From positions 1-24,976 of the forward strand of contig JBQCGD010000001.1 of the NCBI GenBank assembly GCA_051955985.1: a stretch of DNA of 24,976 nt, in the 5' to 3' direction. The DNA is from DATKPA01 sp051955985 (GTDB lineage Bacteria; Planctomycetota; Phycisphaerae; WQYP01). Made by a program: the position numbers and the translations under genes. This document shows, one piece after another, positions 8,664 through 16,289 of this stretch (position 1 is its first letter; every line of letters begins with the position of its first letter). The notes beneath the pieces were generated by a model. It worked only from the letters and a program-made list of their open reading frames with translations. It did no database searches and was not told the DNA's origin.

Positions 8664-8740
8664 TGGAGTGGGTCTCGACTGCGAGGGTGTTCAGAAGGTG
8701 AGGCAACCGTAGGATATGGAAATCGTGGCCGCAGGCAATG

Positions 8741-10219
8741 CTAGGCAGTGCCCGCCTTGCGCACGAGGGTTTCAACGATATCGGACGCCACGCCGATGAC
8801 GGGTCCCTGGGCGTCGGCGAAAGGCGCGAGGTCCGCGGCGCGATGCCGGATGACATGCGATGCAGGGAACGTGACCGCGCTCTCATCAAATGTCGCAATG
8901 CGAACGTCCGTCGCATCGGTGATGCGATACGCCGGCCCAAGCTGGTCGCGCACCTCGACATCGCGCAGGCGAACGGAAGCGGCGTGCTGAATCAGGACGC
9001 CCGCCCGGCAGTATTCCTCCAGGTGCGGGGCCATCGCCGGCGGCTCCGCGGTCGTGTTGTGCGGATCCAGCGAAATGGAGATGTCCTTGAAGAAAATGTC
9101 GGCAATGGGCATCTCCGGCAGCCCAAGGAAGAAAATGGCCGCGCTCTTGGCGCCCTTCGCCGAAATATTCGTGAAGTGCAGGCGGCGAACCTGCGGCGTC
9201 GCTGAATTCACCGGCCATTGCGAACGATCAAGGACCCGCGGTTCGTCCCAGGCGCCGCATCCATAAAACAGATTGGCGACAATCGGGCACCGGACGCAGT
9301 CCATGACGATGTTGGAAGCAAAGACGTCCTCGATCACACCGCCCCGGCCGCGACGCGTCTTAAAACGCACGCCGCGATCCGTGCCGGAGAAGATGCAGTT
9401 GCTGATCACGACATTCCGCACGCCGCCGCTGGTTTCGCTCCCGAAAGCCACCGCGGAGTGGCCCCGGTGCATCGTGCAGTTCGTGATCGTCACGTTCTCG
9501 CACGGCCTCGGCGTGGCGCGAAGGTCATCCTCTTTGCCGGCCTTGAGCGCGATGCAATCGTCGCCGACATCGATGTGGCACTCGGAAATGTGAACGTTCG
9601 AGCACGAATCAATGTCGATGCCGTCGGTGTTCGGCGAATCCGGCGGATTGATGATCGATAGCCGCGCAAGGGTCACATTGTCGCAGGCCACCGGGACGAC
9701 CGCCCAGGCGCCGGAATTATTGATTTCGATGTTTTCGATCAGCACGTTCCGGCAATTCACCAGACGGATGAGACGCGAAGGGAAGTGGTCGAGCTGCTTC
9801 CGAATGTTGAGGTCCCACCAGAACGCGCCGCTGCCGTCGATCTTTCCACGGCCCGTGATGGCGATGTTTTCCAGGTCCTCACCCGAGATAAGGCCCGCGA
9901 ACGAGGGGACCGCCGCCGAACCTTCCCAGCGGCTTGTCCAGAGGGGGTACTTGGTAAGTTCCGGGATGCCCAGGAGCGTGGCGCCGGCGTCCAGGTACAA
10001 AGTGATGTGGCTGCGCATCCAGAGGGTCCCGACGCGATATGTGCCCGCCGGAAAGAAGACCGTGCCGCCGCCGGACCCTGCGGTGGAATCGATCGCGGCC
10101 TGGATGCGTGCTGTGGCGTCGGCGTTGGAATTGGGCATCACGCCGAAATGCAGGATGTTGTTGTGCCCCGAAGCGCCGGGGTTTGTTTTCAGTTGAGCTG
10201 GCAGGGCGCCACGTGTCAT
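8741..10219 (-). CDS. GH28 polygalacturonase-like hydrolase A, no signal peptide
   Basis: 492 residues, right-handed beta-helix hydrolase of galacturonides or rhamnogalacturonans. All GH28 signature groups are present: NTDGIDID with Asp199, GDD with Asp220/221, RGHSAVAFGSE with His254, and R285-F-K287. The usual N-terminal strand with Gly-rich turn is at FFPAGTYRVGTLWMRS. The start at 10219 gives a polar N-terminus (MTRGALPAQLKTN) without a signal peptide, so the enzyme seems cytoplasmic, in contrast to GH28-B. It could process imported oligomers. No strong Shine-Dalgarno precedes the ATG. The regulator gene follows 77 bases downstream. Upstream, 395 bases separate it from the divergent symporter. 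A cytoplasmic exo-acting galacturonidase or an enzyme for unsaturated or rhamnogalacturonan oligomers is possible; the family is sure, the specificity is not. Confidence 0.9.
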   Translation of the reverse strand: MTRGALPAQLKTNPGASGHNNILHFGVMPNSNADATARIQAAIDSTAGSGGGTVFFPAGTYRVGTLWMRSHITLYLDAGATLLGIPELTKYPLWTSRWEGSAAVPSFAGLISGEDLENIAITGRGKIDGSGAFWWDLNIRKQLDHFPSRLIRLVNCRNVLIENIEINNSGAWAVVPVACDNVTLARLSIINPPDSPNTDGIDIDSCSNVHISECHIDVGDDCIALKAGKEDDLRATPRPCENVTITNCTMHRGHSAVAFGSETSGGVRNVVISNCIFSGTDRGVRFKTRRGRGGVIEDVFASNIVMDCVRCPIVANLFYGCGAWDEPRVLDRSQWPVNSATPQVRRLHFTNISAKGAKSAAIFFLGLPEMPIADIFFKDISISLDPHNTTAEPPAMAPHLEEYCRAGVLIQHAASVRLRDVEVRDQLGPAYRITDATDVRIATFDESAVTFPASHVIRHRAADLAPFADAQGPVIGVASDIVETLVRKAGTA

Positions 10220-10265
10220 TTGATAGTCTCGAAGAATTACGATGGAGAATTGTCATCCACGGCGA

Positions 10266-10282
10266 GTTTGTTGTACACAAAC
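10266..10282. promoter_or_regulatory. Palindromic operator candidate
   Basis: GTTTGT and ACAAAC form perfect 6-base arms around the 5-base spacer TGTAC. Related sequences stand upstream of the other pectin genes: TTTTGTACGAAC at 6124 and ATTTCGTTGTAGAAAC at 12859. The centre lies 55 bases before the GH28-A start codon. Regulator identity is not shown. Confidence 0.5.
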
Positions 10283-10313
10283 GGACGGGGGGCGTGTGAT
10301 GCAATGTCACTTT

Positions 10314-10340
10314 GTGCAACTCTTTTGACTCTTAGTGCAA
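10314..10340. promoter_or_regulatory. Paired GTGCAA direct repeats, 21 bases apart
   Basis: GTGCAA at 10314 and at 10335 are spaced exactly 21 bases, about two helix turns. Direct half-sites with near this spacing are usual for AraC-type DNA-binding domains, which the regulator at 7515-8663 has. A third TGCAA stands at 10300, and GTGCAA also occurs at 6104 in the other divergent gap. Confidence 0.45.
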
Positions 10341-10614
10341 TATATATGGAGCCAGTTCGCCGGAGACACCGCGGCGCGTTCGGGCAATCGAAAACGGCAT
10401 TATCGGAACGCTCCGGAACCCTTCCGAAGGCAATGAAGAGCCCATCGGTTCGAGCCGCTAATCGTCCTTCAAGAAAGCGACGGCAGCATCACACACGCAC
10501 CGATCGCCGTTTGGATAAAGCGAAACGAATCTTCGCCCACACAAGATCGCGGAGAAGTTCAGACTTCGCCTGTTAGACGAACACACTTCCCGGAATTTCG
10601 ATTAACATGGGGAA

Positions 10615-12804
10615 ATGCTTGAAGCGGAGAGTTCGCCGATGGGAGTGATGTGGTCCGTCCATGCGTTGGCGGAATTGCAGACATCGGGACTCCGCATGCA
10701 CTGGCTGGACTGGACGCTCACCGGCGCGGTCATCGCCATCGTCGCAATCTTCGCCATTTACACGCATCGGTTTATCAAGGGGGTGGCGGACTTCATGGCG
10801 GGCGGGCGATGCGCGGGAAGATACCTGATTTGCAACGCCCGGTCCCAGGCGTCTTCGGGCGTTCCCTCCATGACCGGCGCATTCGAGAAACTGCTGGTCG
10901 CGGGCTTCACCCTCTCGTGGTGGGAATCCATTCTCCTCCCCGGGCTGCTGCTCGTGGGAGCGACCGGCTTCGTGCTTTACCGCTATCGCGAGACGCGCGC
11001 GCTGACTCTCGGCCAGTTCTTCGAAATGCGTTACTCGCGCAAGTTCCGGCTCCTTGCCGGGGCGCTGGCGTTTTGCGCGGGCATCTGCAATTACGGAATC
11101 TTTCCCGCCATCTCCTCCCGGTTCTTCGTCTACTTCCTCGGCCTTCCCGTGAACGTCGCGCTCTTCGGGCACTCCGTCCCGACCTACGTGCTCGTCGCAG
11201 CCCTCTATCTTTCCTGTGCACTTGGATTGGCAATGCTCGGCGGCCAGGTGACGCTCACCGTCGCCGATTGCGTCGGCGGTCTGCTGACGCACCTCGTTTA
11301 TCTCATCATCATCGTCACCTTGCTCTGCATCATGAACTGGCCCGCCGTGAACGAGGTCCTCGCGGCAAACCCCCCCGGCTATTCCCTCATCGACCCCTTC
11401 GACCAATGGAAGGCGCCGGACTTTAACTTCTGGTTCGTGGCCATCTACTTCGCGCTCAACATCTACAACTCGATTTCCTGGCAGAGCCAGCACGGCTTCA
11501 ATTCGGCCGCCCGCACGGCCCACGAAGGCCGCATGGGGATGATCCTGGTGAGCTGGCGCCTCTACGCGAAGGCGGTGATGCTCATCATGCTCGTCATCTG
11601 CGCCATGACGTTCATCCGCCATCCCATGTACAAGGACCAGGCGGCGCCTGTCATCCAGGCCGTCTCGCAAATCCACCACAAGGCGACCGCCGACACGTAT
11701 GCAATCGGCAGCGCAGACTGGATTAACGACGAGAACGTGCCGCGCATCCAGAAACAGATGCTCACGCCCATCGCCCTGAGCTTCATGCTGCCGGTCGGCA
11801 TCAAGGGGCTCTTCTGTGCGATCCTGATCATGGGGCTGATGGCGGACGACGCCGGGCACATGCATTCGTGGGGCTCGATCTTCATCCAGGACGTGGTGAT
11901 GCCGCTGCGCGGGGAGTCGTTGCCGCCGCGGAGGCACGTGATGTTATTGCGCTGCGCGCTCGCGGGGGTGGCTGCATGGGCGTTCATGTTCAGCCTTTTG
12001 TTCTCCCAGAAGGTGCCGATCCTCTTCTGGTGGCAGATCACGGAATCGATCTTCTGCGCAGGCGTCGGCATCGCCATCATCGGCGGACTTTACTGGAAGA
12101 AGGGGACAACCCCGGCCGCGTGGGCGGCGCTGATCGTGGGATCGCTGCTGTCGGCGTCCGGCATCCTGCTGCTGTACTACTGGGGCGCCTTCGTGAGCCT
12201 CTGCGTCAAACTCGGCTTCGCCGCAAGCGCCGCGGAGATGCCCCCCGGTTTCCCGCTCAACTTCATGTGGGTGTCGCTCGCCGCCGCGGCCGTGTCGGTG
12301 CTGGTGTACGTGGGCGTGTCGCTGGCGACCTCGAAAAAAGACTTCGATCTCAATGCCATGCTCCACCGGAATGTGGAGGTACGCCCCCGCCAGAAAGAAC
12401 GCAAATCCCTCCTCAAACGCCTCGGCGAGCTGCTCGGCTTCGATGAGGACTTCACCTTCTGGGACAAGGTCGTCACCGGTGGCCTGTTTGCCTGGTCGAT
12501 CCTGTGGCTTGTCATCGCCGTCGGCGGTTCCGTCTGGAACAGCGCCGCCGACTGGCCCGTCTCCTGGTGGTTGAACTACTGGAAGGTCGCCGGCATCGCC
12601 ATCCCCATCGTGGTGGCGGCCGTGACCTTCATCTGGTTCGGGATCGGCAGCATCGTCGACATCAAGGACTTCTTCCGCACCCTGCGCACCACGAAGCGCA
12701 ACGCGCTCGACGATGGCTCCGTCGACCGCGGAAAAGCGGCCGCCCCGCGCGAAGTCTCCGGCATGACTGCCGAGGGAGATGTGGTTTCTTCGCACGACTA
12801 TTAA
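10615..12804 (+). CDS. Sodium:solute symporter (SSS family)
   Basis: Up to 729 residues with many hydrophobic helices, typical of SSS/SLC5 transporters that use a sodium gradient to import sugars or other small solutes. Marks are WLDWTLTGAVIAIVAIFAIY as the first helix, the FMAGGRCAGRY loop, the long central helices, ALSFMLPVGIKGLFCAILI and the following MADDAGHMHSWGSIFIQD segment, and GLYWKKGTTPAAWAALIVGS. A long C-terminal part has extra helices (about residues 620-690) after a charged loop. The start is uncertain: ATG at 10615, 10639 and 10648 are close, with GGAG before the latter two, and ATG 10696 gives a typical family N-terminus (MHWLDWT). It diverges from GH28-A and is followed by GH28-B on the same strand after 141 bases. 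Context suggests it imports galacturonate, rhamnose or short uronides, but the substrate cannot be read from sequence. Confidence 0.88.
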   Translation: MLEAESSPMGVMWSVHALAELQTSGLRMHWLDWTLTGAVIAIVAIFAIYTHRFIKGVADFMAGGRCAGRYLICNARSQASSGVPSMTGAFEKLLVAGFTLSWWESILLPGLLLVGATGFVLYRYRETRALTLGQFFEMRYSRKFRLLAGALAFCAGICNYGIFPAISSRFFVYFLGLPVNVALFGHSVPTYVLVAALYLSCALGLAMLGGQVTLTVADCVGGLLTHLVYLIIIVTLLCIMNWPAVNEVLAANPPGYSLIDPFDQWKAPDFNFWFVAIYFALNIYNSISWQSQHGFNSAARTAHEGRMGMILVSWRLYAKAVMLIMLVICAMTFIRHPMYKDQAAPVIQAVSQIHHKATADTYAIGSADWINDENVPRIQKQMLTPIALSFMLPVGIKGLFCAILIMGLMADDAGHMHSWGSIFIQDVVMPLRGESLPPRRHVMLLRCALAGVAAWAFMFSLLFSQKVPILFWWQITESIFCAGVGIAIIGGLYWKKGTTPAAWAALIVGSLLSASGILLLYYWGAFVSLCVKLGFAASAAEMPPGFPLNFMWVSLAAAAVSVLVYVGVSLATSKKDFDLNAMLHRNVEVRPRQKERKSLLKRLGELLGFDEDFTFWDKVVTGGLFAWSILWLVIAVGGSVWNSAADWPVSWWLNYWKVAGIAIPIVVAAVTFIWFGIGSIVDIKDFFRTLRTTKRNALDDGSVDRGKAAAPREVSGMTAEGDVVSSHDY

Positions 12805-12858
12805 GCGGGAAACTGACGATCCGGCCCGGCATAAACCGGCGCTTATCAATAATGGGTA

Positions 12859-12874
12859 ATTTCGTTGTAGAAAC
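12859..12874. promoter_or_regulatory. Operator-like inverted repeat before GH28-B
   Basis: ATTTCGTTGTAGAAAC contains TTTC and GAAA around GTTGTA. It resembles the palindrome at 10266 in its TTT, TTGTA and AAAC parts. It lies 71 bases before the GH28-B start, in the 141-base gap after the symporter, so GH28-B may have its own regulated promoter. No clear -35/-10 pair was found in this gap. Confidence 0.4.
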
Positions 12875-12945
12875 TGGTTGATCGATCTCACACCGTACTT
12901 TGAGACGTTACAAAGGAATCAGAATTCACGTCTTGGGAGCAGCAA

Positions 12946-14433
12946 ATGATCGTTCGGTCCTTTCCTTCTGTTGCCTGCGCAATCCTCATGTCGGCTGTCT
13001 TTAACGCGGGATGTTCCGCCATCCGCGCGGACGGTCCCCGGCTTCCAGCCTCTCCCGCCCAGTCGCATATTTTCAACGTCAAAGATTTCGGCGCCACCGG
13101 CGATGGAACCACCGTCGATACTGCCGCGCTTCAGAAGGCGATCAAAACCTGTGTGGACGCCGGCGGCGGTCGCGTCGAAGTCCCGCCCGGCACTTACCTC
13201 ACCGGTCCGCTGCAACTCGGCAGCAACCTCGATCTGCACGTGGACGCCGGGGCCACCATCCAGTTCAGCCCGAATCGCAAGGATTATCCCCTTGTGAAGG
13301 GCAGCTACGAGGGAAAACAGACCGTCGTCTGCATGTCCCCGCTCACCGCCGATGGAGCCCATGATATTTCCATCACCGGCGCTGGTGTCTTTGACGGCCA
13401 CGGTGAACAATGGCGGCAAACCAAAAAATCGAAACTCTCTGACGCCCAGTGGAAAGACCTCGTCGCTTCCGGCGGCGTCGTCGACCAGAAGGGAACCACC
13501 TGGTACCCCTCCAGGGAAGCGCTCGAAGGGCTCCCCGGGCTCATGAAACTGCGCGACAGCGAAATGCCGCCGAAAGTCGAGGATTTCGAAAAGTACCGCG
13601 ACCTGCTGCGGCCCGTGCTTTTGAGCTTCAGCAACTGCCGGCGGGTCCTGCTCGACGGCCCCACCTTCCGGAATTCGGCGGCCTGGAACCTCCACCCCTA
13701 CCTCTGCGAGGACCTGACGATCCGCAACGTCACCCTGTTCAATCCCGAGTACGCACAGAACGGCGACGGCGTCGATATCGATTCATGCCGCAACGTGCTT
13801 ATCGAGGATTCGAAGGTGGATGCCGGCGACGATGCGATCTGCCTCAAGTCTGGGAAGGATGAGGAAGGCCGCCGCCTCGGCAAGCCGACGGAACACGTCA
13901 CCGTTCGCCGCTGCACCATCGGCACCGGACACGGGGCGATCGCCATCGGCAGCGAGATGTCCGGCGGGATCCGCGACGTCAACGTCTCCCACTGCACGAT
14001 GAACGGCACCGATACCGGCATTCGCGTGAAGACCACGCGCGGCCGCGGCAACGTCGTCGAAAACATCACCGTCAGCGATATCACCATGAGGCACATCAAC
14101 GGGAGCGCAATCGAATTCAACATGTATTACATGGTCAAAGGCGAGCCCAAACCACAGCCGGTCTCCGAAGGCACACCCCGGATCCGCGACATCCATCTGA
14201 CCGGCGTCCAGTGTGCCGACGCCAAGCAGGCCATCGTCATCAAGGGGCTGCCGGAAATGCCCATCGAGGACATTTCCATCGCCGATGCGCAGATCACGGC
14301 GAAATCCGCCGGCGAAATCTCCTACGCGAAAAATGTGACGCTCACCAACGTGCAATTGCACACCGGCAACAGCACCCTGAAGATCGACCACTCCGAGGGA
14401 GTGCACTCGAACGTGCCGCTCGTGGGCCAGTAA
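12946..14433 (+). CDS. GH28 polygalacturonase B, exported
   Basis: 495 residues. The start is supported by GGGAG six bases upstream. A signal peptide ends near N20-A-G-C23, a lipobox-like site with an unusual Asn at -3, so lipid anchoring is likely but not certain. The GH28 core begins FNVKDFGATGDGTTVDTAALQ (43-63). Catalytic groups: NGDGVDID with Asp274, AGDDAI with Asp295/296, TGHGAIAIGSE with His329, and R360-V-K362. An insertion of about 70 residues (150-222) before the RPVLLSFSNCRRV strand is longer than in GH28-A and may shape the substrate cleft. It lies downstream of the symporter and probably hydrolyses galacturonan or rhamnogalacturonan outside the cytoplasm. Family assignment is firm; endo or exo mode is open. 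Confidence 0.92.
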   Translation: MIVRSFPSVACAILMSAVFNAGCSAIRADGPRLPASPAQSHIFNVKDFGATGDGTTVDTAALQKAIKTCVDAGGGRVEVPPGTYLTGPLQLGSNLDLHVDAGATIQFSPNRKDYPLVKGSYEGKQTVVCMSPLTADGAHDISITGAGVFDGHGEQWRQTKKSKLSDAQWKDLVASGGVVDQKGTTWYPSREALEGLPGLMKLRDSEMPPKVEDFEKYRDLLRPVLLSFSNCRRVLLDGPTFRNSAAWNLHPYLCEDLTIRNVTLFNPEYAQNGDGVDIDSCRNVLIEDSKVDAGDDAICLKSGKDEEGRRLGKPTEHVTVRRCTIGTGHGAIAIGSEMSGGIRDVNVSHCTMNGTDTGIRVKTTRGRGNVVENITVSDITMRHINGSAIEFNMYYMVKGEPKPQPVSEGTPRIRDIHLTGVQCADAKQAIVIKGLPEMPIEDISIADAQITAKSAGEISYAKNVTLTNVQLHTGNSTLKIDHSEGVHSNVPLVGQ

Positions 14434-14503
14434 GACCCTCTCGAGCAGTCCGCACCGCACTATCGGATCCCCCCCACCGCTGATTTTGCCCCGGCCGTAA
14501 ATG

Positions 14504-14545
14504 CAACGAGCCGCAGTTCCTTTGCCTCGGAACTGCGGCTCGTTG
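14504..14545. terminator. Strong hairpin between GH28-B and tRNA-Ser
   Basis: AACGAGCCGCAGTTCC (14505-14520) pairs perfectly with 14529-14544 around an 8-base loop, and C14504-G14545 extends it. It lies between converging transcripts, so it can serve both directions. T-rich tails are weak on each side (GTGTTC on plus, GCATTTA on minus). Confidence 0.75.
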
Positions 14546-14553
14546 TGTTCAGC

Positions 14554-14639
14554 GGAGAGATAGGGATTCGAACCCTAGTCGCACTTGCGCACGAACCGGT
14601 TTTCGAAACCGGCGCCTTCAGCCACTCAGCCATCTCTCC
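14554..14639 (-). tRNA. tRNA-Ser (anticodon CGA)
   Basis: The acceptor stem is GGAGAGA with TCTCTCC. The anticodon stem CCGGT/ACCGG encloses loop TTCGAAA, giving CGA, which reads UCG codons. The long variable arm marks it as a class II tRNA, and the T-arm has GGGTTCGAATCCC. CCA is not encoded. TCG codons are used sparingly in nearby genes. Confidence 0.96.
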
Positions 14640-14667
14640 GGATTGCTGCACCTGGCAGCGAATCAGC

Positions 14668-14696
14668 ATTTTCCCCAACGGCCCCCCGCGGGTCAA
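14668..14696 (-). promoter_or_regulatory. Probable tRNA-Ser promoter
   Basis: On the minus strand TTGACC (14691-14696) is followed after 17 bases by GAAAAT (14668-14673), placing transcription start about 20 bases before the tRNA. The -35 sits inside an inverted repeat, CCCCGCG (14684-14690) with CGCGGGG (14700-14706). Confidence 0.5.
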
Positions 14697-14710
14697 CCGC
14701 GCGGGGTTTG

Positions 14711-14744
14711 AAAAAAAGCGGGAATCCTTTTCCGGATTCCCGCT
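14711..14744 (-). terminator. Intrinsic terminator of metK
   Basis: Read on the minus strand, an 11-base perfect GC-rich stem (AGCGGGAATCC and its partner) with a 6-base loop is followed by a run of seven T. It lies 54 bases after the metK stop codon, as expected for a rho-independent terminator. Confidence 0.92.
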
Positions 14745-14798
14745 GAGATCCAATCGCACGCCCCGCCGCGCTTGCAGCGGACGCCATCCGTCGCCCTT

Positions 14799-16067
14799 TT
14801 ACCGGGCGCCAGGCATCGAGCCCGCCATCGACACAACCGTCCGCTTGCCCGTGACGCCCGCCAGCTTCCGAAGTTGCGCCGCCTTGTCGGTCCGTTCCCA
14901 GGTGAACTGCGGCAGCTCGCGGCCAAAGTGCCCGTGCCGCGCCGTTTCCCGGTAAATCGGGCGGAGAAGCTTGAGCGCGTTCACGATCCCGCGCGGGCGC
15001 AGGTCAAACGTCTTGCGCACAATCTCGGAAATCAGCTCTTCCGAAACCACCCCGGTCCCTTCCGTGTCCACCAGCACGCTCACCGGCTCCGCAACGCCGA
15101 TCGCATATCCGAGCTGCACTTCGCACGCCGTCGCAAGACCCGCCGCCACGATGTTCTTCGCCACATACCGGGCCATGTAGCTCGCCGAGCGGTCCACCTT
15201 CGACGGATCCTTGCCCGAAAACGCGCCGCCACCGTGGCAGCCGCGGCCGCCGTACGTGTCGACGATGATCTTCCGGCCCGTCAGGCCCGAGTCGCCGTGC
15301 GGCCCGCCGATGAGGAACTTCCCCGTCGGATTGATGTGGTACACGATTTCCTTGTTCCACAGCTCCGGACGTTCCGCCATGATCACCGGCTTGATGATCT
15401 GGTCGATGATCTGCTTCTTGGCCGTTTCGCTGAACGAGTCCGTCTTCTTGTCGACCACTTCTTCCGTGTGCTGCGTCGACAGCACCACCGTGTGCACCCG
15501 GAACGGCTTGTTGTCCTTGTATTCGATCGTCACCTGCGACTTGGCGTCCGGGCGAAGCCACCGAAGCTTGCCGTTCTGCCGAAGCTCCGCCTGACGCTCC
15601 ACCAGCCGGTGCGAAAGATAAATCGGCAGCGGCATGAACGACTTGGTCTCGTCGCAGGCAAACCCGAACATGATGCCCTGGTCCCCGGCGCCCTGGTCCT
15701 TCTCCTTCGTCGCCGTCACGCCGCGCGAAATGTCCGCCGACTGCGAATGCAGCGACCGGATGACCGCACACGAGCGGAAATCAAAACCCGTCGTCGGATC
15801 GTCGTAACCGATCTCCTGGATCGTCCGCCGGGCCGTCTCTTCCGCGTTGTTCAGCGCGTCGATCGCCTTCTGGTTGTGCACGGTGATTTCACCCGCCAGC
15901 ACGACGAGACCCGTCGTCACCAGCGTCTCACACGCGACACGGGCGTACGGATCGACCGCCAGCAGTGAGTCCAGGACGGCATCGGAAATCTGGTCGGCGA
16001 CCTTGTCCGGATGCCCCATCGAAACCGATTCCGACGTAAACAGGTGACTGCTGCGGGTAGTTGCCAC
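14799..16067 (-). CDS. metK: S-adenosylmethionine synthetase
   Basis: 422 residues. It makes S-adenosylmethionine from methionine and ATP in the cytoplasm. Signatures are SMGHPDKVADQISDA (16-30), GAGDQGIMFGFACDET (127-142), NPTGKFLIGGPHGDSGLTGR, the phosphate-binding GGGAFSGKDPSKVDRSASYM, and the C-terminal region ending GSMPGAR. Start: GTG at 16067 preceded by GAGAGG at good distance; this gives the usual short N-terminus before HLFTSESVSMGHPDK. The frame continues upstream to about 17498, but that part is antisense to the rhomboid gene and has no family match. The length is slightly above the roughly 385-400 residues common in bacteria, mainly through the central insert around RVHTVVLSTQHTEEVVDKKT. 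It is followed by an intrinsic terminator and probably stands alone. Function is certain by homology. Confidence 0.98.
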   Translation of the reverse strand: MATTRSSHLFTSESVSMGHPDKVADQISDAVLDSLLAVDPYARVACETLVTTGLVVLAGEITVHNQKAIDALNNAEETARRTIQEIGYDDPTTGFDFRSCAVIRSLHSQSADISRGVTATKEKDQGAGDQGIMFGFACDETKSFMPLPIYLSHRLVERQAELRQNGKLRWLRPDAKSQVTIEYKDNKPFRVHTVVLSTQHTEEVVDKKTDSFSETAKKQIIDQIIKPVIMAERPELWNKEIVYHINPTGKFLIGGPHGDSGLTGRKIIVDTYGGRGCHGGGAFSGKDPSKVDRSASYMARYVAKNIVAAGLATACEVQLGYAIGVAEPVSVLVDTEGTGVVSEELISEIVRKTFDLRPRGIVNALKLLRPIYRETARHGHFGRELPQFTWERTDKAAQLRKLAGVTGKRTVVSMAGSMPGAR

Positions 16068-16140
16068 GGCGATCCTCTCAAAAACGACCGGCTTGCCGGC
16101 CGGCGACCAATTTTGACCATCAAACAGGGGAGAATCGAAA

Positions 16141-16168
16141 AGTGTAATGAAATCGGGGCACAATTCAA
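16141..16168 (-). promoter_or_regulatory. Probable metK promoter
   Basis: Minus strand TTGAAT (16163-16168), 16-base spacer, TACACT (16141-16146). Transcription would start near 16134, leaving a leader of about 67 bases containing GC-rich self-pairing sequence around 16090-16105. I could not match it to a known SAM riboswitch. Confidence 0.5.
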
Positions 16169-16228
16169 GCAACGCGCGGCCCCGCCAATCCCCCCAACTG
16201 CCCCCGCAAACCCGGAAAATCCCCTCAT

Positions 16229-16256
16229 TTGACCTGCCCCGCAAAGTCCTAATAAT
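16229..16256 (+). promoter_or_regulatory. Probable rhomboid gene promoter
   Basis: TTGACC (16229-16234), 16-base spacer, AATAAT (16251-16256), five of six matches to the -10 consensus. Transcription would start near 16263, about 27 bases before the ATG. Confidence 0.55.
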
Positions 16257-16289
16257 TGACCCTCTCCGAGGCTTGGAAGACATTTTCGC

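Larger units (their letters stand above)
10220..10614. promoter_or_regulatory. Divergent control region, GH28-A versus symporter
   Basis: 395 bases without a gene, between the divergent GH28-A and symporter starts. The left half is comparatively AT-rich and holds a palindrome (10266-10282), paired GTGCAA direct repeats (10314-10340) and an AT-run TATATAT at 10341-10347. TTGACT at 10325 is -35-like but no -10 stands at normal distance. The right half shows no recognisable site. Frames crossing it look like chance extensions. Confidence 0.55.

Noticed and set aside
10321..10350. Promoter from TTGACT and TATATA
   Set aside because: The boxes are only 10 bases apart, too close for a sigma-70 promoter.
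9785..10576. 263-residue plus-strand frame crossing the divergent control region
   Set aside because: It is mostly antisense to GH28-A and its extension covers regulatory DNA. No ribosome site or domain.
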